Below are positions 44,201-51,719 of a stretch of 64,000 nt of DNA, in pieces. Numbering within the stretch: position 1 is the stretch's first letter; each line of letters opens with the position of its first letter. The notes beneath the pieces are model-generated. The model had not been told where the DNA came from. It did no database searches and saw nothing but the letters and a program-made list of their open reading frames with translations. The position numbers and the translations under genes were made by a program. The DNA comes from CAZMNY01 sp964635375 (GTDB lineage Bacteria; Planctomycetota; Planctomycetia; Pirellulales; Pirellulaceae): positions 1 through 64,000 of the forward strand of contig CAZWOU010000003.1 in NCBI GenBank assembly GCA_964635375.1, read 5' to 3'.

Positions 44201-44999
44201 TACAAGGGCCTATGGGTGCAATACCGCCATCGGCTGTCCCAACATGCTGACGTTTCGCAGCGCCGCTGCGGGATACTACGACTTGGCCAACGACGGTGGC
44301 ACGGGAAACTGGGGCGGGTTCCGTTCGAGCTGCACGAACAATCTGATCCCAGCCGACGGCGTTCTCAATGCACCCGACTACACACGAACCTGCGCATGCG
44401 CCTACCAAAACCAGTGTTCGCTGGCGTTGATCCACATGCCCGATGTCGAGGTTTGGACATTTCGAAAGGAGACCTGGAACGGAGAGCCGGTCGAGCAGTT
44501 GGGGATCAACTTCGCCGCTCCCGGCGATCGCTTGGGCGCCGACGGCACGCTGTGGTTGGACTTCCCCAGTGTCGGCGGCGGCTCGCCCAACGTTCCCATT
44601 AAGATGGGTGGCGACGTTGCCTATTTGGCGGGCCATTCGCTGACTGTCCCCACGGCGAAAACGCCCAATTGGATTCGCGCCTCCGGAGTGGTTGGAGCTG
44701 CCAGCATTCGCATCACTTTGGATCGCAAGCAGAAGAAACCAAAGCGTTACGACGTCGAGCTTATTGTCCGCCGAAATCGGGGAAGCAAAGAAGAAGAACC
44801 GCGAGTCGGGCGAGTGGAATTCCAACTGCAAGGCGTCAAGAACAGCGTCGATCTCGCCAGCATCTCAGAGACCGGTCGCACGCTTCGTTTCGAGGATGTG
44901 GCGGTCACGGAGGAGCTGCAAATCGACATCGAAGACCAAGCTGCCGACGAGGGAACGCCGGCTCTGATCGTCTGCGGCATCCGCGTCAAGAGGCGGTAA
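41277..44999 (+). CDS. Exported PQQ-propeller protein with an inserted methyltransferase-like domain
   Basis: The 1240-residue protein has a signal peptide (about residues 1-25) followed by DWPTWRADSARSGYTP, the usual start of planctomycete PQQ-propeller proteins. Tryptophan blades run to about residue 460. Residues about 465-620 have a Rossmann-like methyltransferase pattern (GYSVVLGYDQAVVKRL, GRIIVVEGDARRAYEAREQL, YFADLVVCTD, RPYGGVLMLPW). The glycine-rich SAM loop is degraded. Propeller blades resume after it (ILWQRDLPDL, LVWRTSENVFGTW). A cysteine cluster follows near residue 1010-1050 (SSCTNNLIPADG, TRTCACAYQNQC). The end is a beta-rich, malectin-like domain. Enzymatic activity is not evident. 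It is divergent from the DUF1549 gene. Confidence 0.82.
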   Translation: MNHPCRDAIIACSLAIAGLVSPVKGADWPTWRADSARSGYTPHSPSLPLSKAWVREFAPPAPAWPAEQGKIQFDASYEPVIADGRLFVPSMVTGEISAYELATGKRIWIQYCDAAVRFAPLVWKNLVIVASDDGSLHAFNTSTGERVWRFQGAPQDRWQLGNDRLVSMWPARGAPVVHNDVVYFAAGIWPFMGVFIYGVDPVNGEEVWANTNSGSRYLIQPHNSPAFAGIAPQGYLAANDKDLLVSGGRTPPACFDITTGAYRYYRPGDRSLGKSTGGFNVMLGDGWHSHPGGVYGTIDGTPWDKLNIQVVGPRQAVAFKDGSLRLLDPKPKRETKTSKDKLGKTTKEVITVWTARREARLSQAATVHIQTNRLLWAEGKPGEILAFDLDAKGASLKPVWTADVKNSVWRMIATDTALIAVTRSGELHCFVHSQDQASGDRFQSWPVSDTSSKSAAAPDQSPNSPKWLIEIPPADGYSVVLGYDQAVVKRLQAATKGRIIVVEGDARRAYEAREQLAHSASLGKRVDVVRAGSDFELAPYFADLVVCTDPEMGERLVAGERVLGANLSTVRPYGGVLMLPWSDERLAAQKAKIDRLKSRGFESTANAHDATLLRRVGGLPGAAGWTHQNGDIGNSVMSRDTRVKGPLGVLWFGGPSHTEVLPRHGHGPTPQVLGGRLYIEGPHMLRAVDVYTGRILWQRDLPDLGLFYDNTGHHPGAGAIGGNFVTTEDSVYVVYADKCLRLSVETGSTLAEFRLPKRNDKHPFWGFLGIHGDYLIAGVEPSAPLATSRWKKEGLPRYGEGSRGLAILNRKNGKLIWQREAKNNFRHNAIVAGGDLLYCIDQLTSQRLELVKRRGQKLSKKGELLALELATGKLVWRTSENVFGTWLGYSQDQQVLLEAGSPNRDRAKDEVSAGMTVYRAQSGDVIWSQKKLAYGGPCMLLGERIITQGAAYGLLSGERLTRPNALTAGEEAWAFTRAYGCNTAIGCPNMLTFRSAAAGYYDLANDGGTGNWGGFRSSCTNNLIPADGVLNAPDYTRTCACAYQNQCSLALIHMPDVEVWTFRKETWNGEPVEQLGINFAAPGDRLGADGTLWLDFPSVGGGSPNVPIKMGGDVAYLAGHSLTVPTAKTPNWIRASGVVGAASIRITLDRKQKKPKRYDVELIVRRNRGSKEEEPRVGRVEFQLQGVKNSVDLASISETGRTLRFEDVAVTEELQIDIEDQAADEGTPALIVCGIRVKRR

Positions 45000-45111
45000 G
45001 GGCGAGCCGGGAACTCGGCGGGCCGATTGCGAGTAGCATGAGGGACCCGCAACAGGCAGAATATGGGCCAAAGCTGCGTCAATTGAGCTCGTGGCGGCGG
45101 CGTCTTTTCTT

Positions 45112-45119
45112 GCTACAAT
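45112..45119 (+). promoter_or_regulatory. Possible -10 element (GCTACAAT) upstream of the tandem modA gene
   Basis: GCTACAAT ends 31 bases before the modA start codon, a good distance for a short leader. No matched -35 element is clear. The octamer is identical to the one before the RraB-like gene. No ModE-like palindrome is obvious in the 150-base upstream region. Confidence 0.35.
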
Positions 45120-45149
45120 GAGTCGTTTGCAACGTGTGGAGCGCCGTCG

Positions 45150-46841
45150 ATGACGCGATTCTTTAACCCCTTGTACGCGATGCTGCTGGTCGGCGGCGTT
45201 ACGCTCTGCGCCCTCTTCTCATTCCTCTACGTTTCTTCATTGCGACCCTCCTCGCGGGGCCAGGATCTGCTCGTCTATTGCGCCGCTGGCATGCGAGTCC
45301 CGATCGAGAAGATCGCGGCCGACTACGAAGAAGAATTCGGAGTGCGTATCAGCCTCCACTATGGCGGGTCCAATACGCTGCTAGGTCAGATCAAGACGGG
45401 CCACACGGGCGACCTCTTTTTGGCCGCGGATGAGAGTTATATCGAAATGGCCCGCGATGAAGGGCTGGTCGCCGAAAAGCTCGTCGTCGCCAAGATCCGC
45501 CCCGTGATTGCGGTCGCGAAGGACAACGACTCGATTCGCTCCGTGGAAGATTTGGCCAAGGCGGATTTTCGAATCGCCCTGGGCGATCCAGACGCGGCGG
45601 CCGTGGGTAAGAAGGCCGAGAAACTGCTCGCCAAGTCGGGGCACTGGAACACGATTGAAGCCAACGTCAGGAAGCATGGCGTTTTCAAGCTGACGGTGAA
45701 CGAAGTCGCCAACGATATCAAGTTGGGGGTAGTCGACGCAGGAATCATCTGGGACTCCACCGTAGAGCAATATCCAGAACTAAAAGCCGTCCGCGCTCCC
45801 GAACTGGACGCCGGTGAATCGCTGATTTCCATCGGCGTACTCAACAGCAGCGAACAGCCGACCGCCGCCTTGCATTTTGCTCGCTACGCTACAGCAAGCG
45901 ACCGCGGCCTGGGGACCTTTGCCAGCTTTGGATTTGACGCGGTCGCTGGCGACGCCTGGGCCGACCGCCCGACATTGACCTTTTACGCCGGGTCGGTAAA
46001 TCGCCTGGCCATCGAAGGCGTGATCGAGACGTTTGCGGTCCGCGAAGGCGTCGAAATCAACACGGTCTACGATGGGTGCGGAATTCTTACGGCGGACATG
46101 CGGAGCATTCGCGACGGCCAAAGCGGCGCCTTCCCGGACGTTTTCATGGCCTGCGACACGTTCTACCTTGATACGGTCCAAGACATGTTTCAGGCCGGCA
46201 CCGAGGTCTCTTCCGCCGACATCGTGATTGTCGTCAAGAAGGGTAATCCTCTAAACATTCTCAAACTTGAGGATCTCAGCCGGGAAGGAGTACGCGTCGC
46301 TTTGGGGCAGCCGCAGCAATGCACCATCGGCGTGCTCAGCCGCAAACTTCTGCAGGCAAGTTTGGATTATGATGCGATCCTAGAAAACAACGTGGTAACC
46401 CAAACCGCCTCCTCCGCCTTACTCGTGCCGACGATCAGCACAGGCTCAGCCGACGCAACCCTGGCCTACGTCACCGACACATTGAAAACGGCGGCGCAAG
46501 TCGACGTTATCAAGATCGATTCTGAACTCGCCCTGGCGATTCAGCCTTTCAGTATTGCCAACTCGAGCAAACAGAAGCACTTGTCCAGCCGGCTCTTCGT
46601 CGCCATCGCCAACGCCCAAGAGGATTTTGAACGGGCTGGTTTCACTTGGAAACTGGGATCATCGCCAGCCCTCCCCAGCCCGATACTTGATCCAATGTCA
46701 GAATCGCCTAGCGAGAAGGGCTCCGCGCAGGACAAGCAGGGCGAGCACGCCGAGATCAACAGGCGAGCNNNNNNNNNNGAGCAGTCGACGACCCCGCGAG
46801 TTCCGCCACCGACAACACGCCGGGGTCGAACTAGCACATGA
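45150..46841 (+). CDS. modA: Molybdate-type ABC transporter substrate-binding protein with two fused binding domains (crosses an assembly gap)
   Basis: The frame gives about 563 residues with one hydrophobic N-terminal anchor (about residues 10-30). Two ModA-type periplasmic binding domains follow. Domain 1 is at about 38-265 (LLVYCAAGMRVPIEKIAADYEEEF, split as DLLVYCAAGMR and then HYGGSNTLLGQIKTG). Domain 2 is at about 280-515 (LTFYAGSVNRLAIEGVIETF, VYDGCGILTADM, GAFPDVFMACD). Usual ModA has one domain of about 230-250 residues. A 10-base N run (46769-46778) interrupts the C-terminal linker, so the exact end and frame are uncertain; as written the stop overlaps the modB start as ATGA. The oxyanion (molybdate, tungstate or sulfate) cannot be told from sequence. 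Confidence 0.82.
   Translation: MTRFFNPLYAMLLVGGVTLCALFSFLYVSSLRPSSRGQDLLVYCAAGMRVPIEKIAADYEEEFGVRISLHYGGSNTLLGQIKTGHTGDLFLAADESYIEMARDEGLVAEKLVVAKIRPVIAVAKDNDSIRSVEDLAKADFRIALGDPDAAAVGKKAEKLLAKSGHWNTIEANVRKHGVFKLTVNEVANDIKLGVVDAGIIWDSTVEQYPELKAVRAPELDAGESLISIGVLNSSEQPTAALHFARYATASDRGLGTFASFGFDAVAGDAWADRPTLTFYAGSVNRLAIEGVIETFAVREGVEINTVYDGCGILTADMRSIRDGQSGAFPDVFMACDTFYLDTVQDMFQAGTEVSSADIVIVVKKGNPLNILKLEDLSREGVRVALGQPQQCTIGVLSRKLLQASLDYDAILENNVVTQTASSALLVPTISTGSADATLAYVTDTLKTAAQVDVIKIDSELALAIQPFSIANSSKQKHLSSRLFVAIANAQEDFERAGFTWKLGSSPALPSPILDPMSESPSEKGSAQDKQGEHAEINRRXXXXEQSTTPRVPPPTTRRGRTST
46769..46778. other. Assembly gap (10 N)
   Basis: Ten undetermined bases lie near the end of the modA reading frame. 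The gap length may be nominal rather than measured, so the last about 20 residues of ModA and its overlap with modB should be treated as provisional. Confidence 0.99.
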
Positions 46842-47662
46842 GTGACAAGGATTCGACAGTCGCGGACCACCAGCCGCCATCGGATACACCCTTCTATGTC
46901 GTCTTCGGCCTCATGGGCGGGTTCTATGTGTTGCTGATCGTCGGCGTCATCGGGGCGGACATTGCCTACATGCTCGAAAGCAGCCTCGGCGAAGGCAACC
47001 CAATTGTGAACGCGTTGCAAGACCGCAACATTCTCTATTCGATTCGCTTGAGCCTGATCTCCTGCACTTTCTCGGCGATCTTCTCAGTAATCGTGGCGAT
47101 TCCCATTGGCTACCTGATGTCGCGACACAGATTCATCGGCCGAAGTTTGCTGGACGCCGTGCTCGACATTCCCATTGTGCTCCCGCCGCTAGTGATCGGC
47201 CTGAGCCTGTTGATCCTATTCCGTTATGCGCCGGAGACGGTGCGCCGGGCCGTCGTCTTTGAAATTCCCGCGGTTATCTTGGCCCAATTCGCGGTGGCCT
47301 GCGCATTCGCGATTCGCATCATGCGTTCCACTTTCGATCAGATCGACGGACGCAGAGAGCAAGTTGCTTTGACGCTTGGGTGCAGCCGCGCACAAGCGTT
47401 CGGTTTCGTTGTACTTCCCGAAGCGTGGCGAGGCATACTGGCCGCGGGCACGCTTGCATGGGCGCGGTCGTTAGGGGAGTTTGGTCCGCTGCTCGTTTTC
47501 GCCGGGGCGACTCGGCGAAAGACTGAAGTACTCTCCACAACGGTCTTTCTCGAACTTAGTATCGGGAACCTACCAGCGGCTGTCGCGGTCTCGCTGATCA
47601 TGGTAGCGATGGCTGTCGCCGTGATTATGACGACGCGATTCTTCGGTTTGCGAAATTCCTAG
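46838..47662 (+). CDS. modB: Molybdate-type ABC transporter permease ModB
   Basis: The 274-residue protein has about six membrane helices, starting near residue 18. The cytosolic EAA loop that contacts the ATPase is visible as EQVALTLGCSRAQAFGFVVL, followed by PEAWRGILAAGTLAWARSLGEFG, the form typical of ModB/CysT-type permeases. The segment DIPIVLPPLVIGLSLL also matches. It sits between modA and modC and should form the membrane channel with them. The first 15 residues are polar and cytosolic. Confidence 0.92.
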   Translation: MSDKDSTVADHQPPSDTPFYVVFGLMGGFYVLLIVGVIGADIAYMLESSLGEGNPIVNALQDRNILYSIRLSLISCTFSAIFSVIVAIPIGYLMSRHRFIGRSLLDAVLDIPIVLPPLVIGLSLLILFRYAPETVRRAVVFEIPAVILAQFAVACAFAIRIMRSTFDQIDGRREQVALTLGCSRAQAFGFVVLPEAWRGILAAGTLAWARSLGEFGPLLVFAGATRRKTEVLSTTVFLELSIGNLPAAVAVSLIMVAMAVAVIMTTRFFGLRNS

Positions 47663-47674
47663 GATCTGAGGTGA

Positions 47675-48373
47675 GTGGTGATTCGCGTTGAGGCAGTCCA
47701 CATACGAGCTGGTGAATTCCGCGTGAAGGGCGCGACGCTCGAGATCGGCGCCAACCAATACGGCGTTGTGATGGGCAATACAGGTAGCGGAAAGACCACG
47801 TTACTGGAAGCGATCGCTGGACTGAAGCCAATCGAGTCGGGCAAGATCACTCTCGCGGGCAAGGACGTTACCTGCTTGCAGCCCGCCGAACGCAACGTCG
47901 GCTACGTGCCGCAAGATGGTGCGCTCTTTCCGTCGATGACCGTGGAACAACACCTCGCCTTTCCTCTTCACATTCGAGGCCAATCGGCCAATCGCATAAA
48001 GGAAAGAGTCGGCGACTTGGCCGCTTTGCTGAACATCGAGCCGCTATTGCGGAGAAGGACCAAGGGGCTGAGCGGAGGCGAACGGCAACGCGTCGCGCTG
48101 GGACGGGCGATTTCATTTCACCCCAAAACGCTCTTGCTGGACGAACCGCTCAGCGCGCTCGATGACGCCATGCGCGAACAAATGTGCGAGTTGCTCAAAC
48201 TTGTTCAGCGCGAGGCAAGCGTGACGATCATGCACGTGACCCACAGCACCAAGGAAGCGGACACCCTGGCTGATTGTCGATTCCGTTTTCATCTCGGCGA
48301 ATTGACTGCGGAACAGGTCCAACCGCAAGGCGAACCCGCTCCCGATCGACGCGACGCCCCCTCGCCGAAATAG
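47675..48373 (+). CDS. modC: Molybdate-type ABC transporter ATP-binding protein ModC (short form)
   Basis: The protein has 232 residues from a GTG at 47675 (a second GTG follows at once) and starts 12 bases after modB. Walker A is GNTGSGKTT at 34-42, the Q-loop is VGYVPQDGALFP, the ABC signature is LSGGERQRVALGRA, Walker B is LLLDEPLSALD, and the H-loop is HVTHSTKEA. The C-terminal regulatory domain (TOBE/DIMOP) of standard ModC is missing, so this is a core ATPase of about 230 residues with a short polar tail. It completes the three-part transporter. Confidence 0.92.
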   Translation: MVIRVEAVHIRAGEFRVKGATLEIGANQYGVVMGNTGSGKTTLLEAIAGLKPIESGKITLAGKDVTCLQPAERNVGYVPQDGALFPSMTVEQHLAFPLHIRGQSANRIKERVGDLAALLNIEPLLRRRTKGLSGGERQRVALGRAISFHPKTLLLDEPLSALDDAMREQMCELLKLVQREASVTIMHVTHSTKEADTLADCRFRFHLGELTAEQVQPQGEPAPDRRDAPSPK

Positions 48374-48439
48374 CCTGCCTGGGGAACAATCGCCGCAACG
48401 CTTTGGAGACATGCTTTTAGGGAATATAGGATCGGTCCG

Positions 48440-49405
48440 ATGAAACTGGCGTCCGTGCTGACACCGCTCTCCGATGAGAACCTGGCGCTCGCGGCCCAAA
48501 CAGGCGTGCAGTGCATTACGGTTCGCTACCAAGGTCCGAATAAGTCGGACTGGCAACCGACGATTGAGCGGATTCGCAGCTTTGGGATGGAGCCCGCGGC
48601 CGTCGAAGACGCGCTGGAAACCGAGCACATCATCCTGGGAAGCGAGGGCCGGGACGAAGAGATTGAGGCGATCCTCGGCCTGCTGGAAACGATGAGTGAC
48701 TTGGAAATCCCAGTGCTCTGCTACAACTTCATGGCCGGAACCGATTGGGTGAGAACTCGCGTAAACGTAAAGGACCGAGGCGGCGCGCTGGTCACCCAAT
48801 TCAATCTCCAGGATATCGATAAGGCGGTTTCATTGGACGACGCCGCGCGCCGGCTTGAACGCGAAGAGATCAGCGCACAACAATTGTGGGCGAGCTTGGC
48901 CTATTTTCTTGAACGCGTTGTGCCTCGCGCCGAGCAGTTGGGAATCGCACTCGCCATGCATCCCGATGATCCGCCGCTCAAGAGTTTTCTCGGCCGCGCG
49001 AGGATAATGAACAGTGTCGAGGGGTTTCAGCAACTCGTTCGGATTGCACCAAGCGCCAGCAACGGAATCTGTTTTTGCCAAGGGACTTTTGCGGAAATGG
49101 GCGCCGCCATCCCCGATGCCATTCGGCTCCTCGGACCCCACATCCGCTACGTTCACTTTCGAGACGTTCGGGGCAACGCTGAGAGCTTCACCGAGACGTT
49201 TCACGACAACGGCCCCACCGACATGGTGGCCGCGATGCAGGCCTACAAGCAAATCGGTTTTACCGGTCCCATTCGCCCCGATCATGTCCCTCAACTGAGC
49301 GGCGAAAACGCCGGCGAACCCGGCTACACCATGCTCGGACGACTCCACGCCTTCGGATACATGCAAGGCCTGATGCAAGCCGTCGAACAGCTGGGCGATG
49401 CTTAG
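48440..49405 (+). CDS. Mannonate dehydratase-like (UxuA family) TIM-barrel protein
   Basis: The 321-residue protein belongs to the xylose-isomerase-like TIM-barrel family. Motifs typical of mannonate dehydratase are AMHPDDPPLK, GICFCQGTFAEMG, YVHFRDVRG, TFHDNGPTDMVAAM and the late IRPDHVPQLSGE. These supply the metal ligands (Cys, His, Asp). UxuA removes water from D-mannonate in hexuronate breakdown; the protein is shorter than the about 390-residue enterobacterial enzyme, with the N-terminus compact. It has a good ribosome site (AGGA). No other uronate gene (uxaC, kdgK) is beside it, so the substrate is inferred from family only. Confidence 0.83.
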   Translation: MKLASVLTPLSDENLALAAQTGVQCITVRYQGPNKSDWQPTIERIRSFGMEPAAVEDALETEHIILGSEGRDEEIEAILGLLETMSDLEIPVLCYNFMAGTDWVRTRVNVKDRGGALVTQFNLQDIDKAVSLDDAARRLEREEISAQQLWASLAYFLERVVPRAEQLGIALAMHPDDPPLKSFLGRARIMNSVEGFQQLVRIAPSASNGICFCQGTFAEMGAAIPDAIRLLGPHIRYVHFRDVRGNAESFTETFHDNGPTDMVAAMQAYKQIGFTGPIRPDHVPQLSGENAGEPGYTMLGRLHAFGYMQGLMQAVEQLGDA

Positions 49406-49582
49406 AAGAAAAGAATGGAGTTTCCCGGATGGGCCACGAAACACCCGAAAAGTGGATATTGACGAAAGGAAGTAGCTGCTCGCCGAACTTTGGCAGCAGG
49501 AAGCTTGCTGTTGGCTGATTGGTATGAGACTTTGTTAGGTCTGTTCACGCGGCTTGAACGGTTTCGATGCAGTGCCGTTCAT

Positions 49583-49637
49583 CGTGACGCATCGCCTTCT
49601 TGTGTTTTTTGTGGCTATCAAACAGGATGGCCACGAA
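49583..49637. repeat. Left copy of a perfect 55-bp direct repeat beside the N gap
   Basis: This 55-bp block, beginning CGTGACGCATCGCC and ending GGATGGCCACGAA, is identical to 49738-49792 and ends exactly at the first N. It contains a potential hairpin, GTGGCTATC / GATGGCCAC around the loop AAACAG, with one G-T wobble. A repeat exactly 55 bases long that abuts both gap edges is what contig ends from a k=55 graph assembly produce, so the second copy may be artificial. Confidence 0.9.
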
Positions 49638-49737
49638 NNNNNNNNNNNNNNNNNNNNNNNNNNNNNNNNNNNNNNNNNNNNNNNNNNNNNNNNNNNNNNN
49701 NNNNNNNNNNNNNNNNNNNNNNNNNNNNNNNNNNNNN
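49638..49737. other. Assembly gap (100 N)
   Basis: The gap is exactly 100 undetermined bases, a common nominal length for a gap of unknown size. It lies between the mannonate-dehydratase-like gene and the CehA-like gene, and no recognised gene is broken by it. Confidence 0.99.
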
Positions 49738-49792
49738 CGTGACGCATCGCCTTCTTGTGTTTTTTGTGGCTATCAAACAGGATGGCCACGAA
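49738..49792. repeat. Right copy of the perfect 55-bp direct repeat beside the N gap
   Basis: This block is identical base for base to 49583-49637 and starts directly after the last N. It carries the same potential hairpin with the AAACAG loop. See the left copy for interpretation. Confidence 0.9.
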
Positions 49793-49978
49793 ATCCGCTC
49801 TGAGCAGGCCGCTCGGCACGGAATTCTCGCTTGTTTTGAACTCTTCGTTTTGCGTTCCTTTAGTCATTTTGCTTCAATGGGACGAACAGCCAGCATGGCA
49901 ATCACAGCCAATTCGACTCCTCGGCCGACTCGCAGCGCCTTGGTATCAACCGTCATTCCTTTCCCGGAGCACGCGGCG

Positions 49979-51613
49979 ATGAAGTCTCGCATACGGTTCT
50001 CGTTCATCCTGTTCGCGGCGATGTCGGTCGCGGCGTCCGCAGCCAGCGCTCATGACCCTACGCTTCATCGAGCTGCAAGACGCAAAGCGGGCGCGGAGAA
50101 CGAGTTTCAGCAGAAGATCCGACAACAAGAGGCGGAAGGCCCTCTGTGTAAGTTGTCCATTCGGCTTGTTGACGACAAGACTGGCAAGCAGGTTCCGGGC
50201 GTTGTGCGAATAACGCGACAAGACAACGGCAAAGCCCTGGCTATCCCCGAGTTGATCAAGCGAGAAGAGAACTGGTACACGATGGGCGACGATGCTGAAC
50301 TCACGCTACCTCGCGTCCAAGTTGCAGTTGAAGCTCTGCGGGGCATCGAAACCGAAGTCGCCAGCGTTCGTGTCGACCTTCGCGGAAAGGCCAAAGCAAA
50401 CATCGAACTGCGGCTAAGGCGATTCTATCACGCCAAGAGCAAGGGTTGGCGCAATGGCAACACCCATCTGCACCTGATGAAGCTGACGTTCGCAGAGGCC
50501 GATCGATACCTCCGCTTAGTTCCCCAATCAGACGACCTGGAACTGGTATTTCTCTCGCATTTGAGGCGGATCCCCGATGAGCAAACTTATATTTCCAACC
50601 TGATCGTCGAGAACAGCCTGCCGGGAGGGGATCTCGCCAGGCTCTCCCAGACGGGCGTATTGTTTCGTCCGGGCGAGGAACACCGTCATAACTTCGGGCG
50701 AGGCGCCGAGGGCTTTGGGCATGTCATGCTGCTCGATATCGCCAAACTGATTCGGCCCGTTAGCATCGGCCCCGGCATCATGCGCAATGGCACCGACGCC
50801 AGGCCCCTGCAACGCGGGATGCGAGAGGCAAGACGAGACGGAGCCACCGTCGTCTGGTGCCACAATCAATTCGGCTACGAAGATATCCCGAATTGGATGG
50901 CTGGCACGTTGGACGCCCAGAACATCTTTGACGGCGGCAATCGCGGCAACTACGAGGGATCATTTTACCGTTACTTGAATATCGGCTTGAGGACGCCCTT
51001 TTCGACTGGAACCGATTGGTTCATCGATGATTTTTCTCGCGTGTACGTGCCCCTTCAAGGCGAGCTGACGAGCCGCGAATGGCTTAAGCAACTTAGGGCG
51101 GGTCGGTCATTTATCACGAACGGTCCGCTGCTCGAATTCTCAGCTGACGGCCGGCGCATTGGCGACACGCTGAAGCTGGATGGCAAGAGCGTCGCCGTCA
51201 GCGGCTCCGCTGCGGCTCGGACTGACTTCGGCCGTATTGAGTTGATTCACAACGGACGAGTCATTGCGAACGCCGAGTCTCAAGCCCACGACGGACATTT
51301 CGTCGCTGATCTCGAGCACGACCTACGGGTTGCCGAACCGGGCTGGATCGCCTTACGCACGCCGCTGACTGAGCGCAAAAACGCTTTCGGGAATCAACTT
51401 TATTCGCACACGAGCCCAATCTATCTTGAATTCGCCGGCAAAACCGTTTTCCACGCGGAGATCGCCGAGGAGTTCCTCCGGGAGATGCAAAGCGATCTAG
51501 CGAAAGTCAAGAAACAGGCGGTCTTCGCGGATCCGGCGGAACGCAACGCGGTTCTCAACGTCTATCAAAACGGCATCGAGGTGCTCAGACAACGAATAAA
51601 CGCTCAGCCCTGA
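49979..51613 (+). CDS. Exported CehA/McbA-family metallohydrolase-like protein
   Basis: The protein has 544 residues from the ATG at 49979 (GGAG nine bases upstream); the frame is open through the N gap upstream but that is not coding. A signal peptide covers about residues 1-24 (cleavage near ASAHD). An N-terminal beta domain of about 120 residues is followed by a PHP-like hydrolase. Its metal motif is NTHLHL (H163, H165), later parts include VVWCHNQFGYED and STGTDWFIDDFSRVYV, and the C-terminal segment LRAGRSFITNGPLLEF is typical of the CehA/McbA group, which cleaves phosphoester or carbamate bonds (carbaryl and microcin-type substrates are known). The substrate here is unknown. It is convergent with the secretion operon. 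Confidence 0.8.
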   Translation: MKSRIRFSFILFAAMSVAASAASAHDPTLHRAARRKAGAENEFQQKIRQQEAEGPLCKLSIRLVDDKTGKQVPGVVRITRQDNGKALAIPELIKREENWYTMGDDAELTLPRVQVAVEALRGIETEVASVRVDLRGKAKANIELRLRRFYHAKSKGWRNGNTHLHLMKLTFAEADRYLRLVPQSDDLELVFLSHLRRIPDEQTYISNLIVENSLPGGDLARLSQTGVLFRPGEEHRHNFGRGAEGFGHVMLLDIAKLIRPVSIGPGIMRNGTDARPLQRGMREARRDGATVVWCHNQFGYEDIPNWMAGTLDAQNIFDGGNRGNYEGSFYRYLNIGLRTPFSTGTDWFIDDFSRVYVPLQGELTSREWLKQLRAGRSFITNGPLLEFSADGRRIGDTLKLDGKSVAVSGSAAARTDFGRIELIHNGRVIANAESQAHDGHFVADLEHDLRVAEPGWIALRTPLTERKNAFGNQLYSHTSPIYLEFAGKTVFHAEIAEEFLREMQSDLAKVKKQAVFADPAERNAVLNVYQNGIEVLRQRINAQP

Positions 51614-51719
51614 CAGCGCGGTCTTCGACACCCGCAGATCTCAGAGAGAATGTGCGAGTGTCGACCCTCTCGCCTTGACGTTCTTGTTCGGAATTCTCGT
51701 TCGGCGTTCTTCCAATCGC

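Larger units (their letters stand above)
49406..49978. other. Intergenic region (573 bp) with an assembly gap and a flanking repeat
   Basis: The region holds no gene I can support. It contains a 100-base N run (49638-49737) flanked by a perfect 55-bp direct repeat, and A/T-richer sequence with short phrases such as GGCCACGAA seen also at 49431-49439. The open frame that runs through the gap (49490 onward) is a chance frame. The ribosome site of the next gene (GGAG) lies just before 49979. Confidence 0.7.

Noticed and set aside
49490..49978. Long N-terminal extension of the CehA-like protein through the N gap
   Set aside because: The extension crosses 100 unknown bases and a repeat; the ATG at 49979 gives a clean signal peptide and a ribosome site.
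51625..51664. 7-bp inverted repeat (TCGACAC ... GTGTCGA) between convergent genes as a terminator
   Set aside because: The loop is 26 bases and no T-run follows on either strand, so the stem would be weak.
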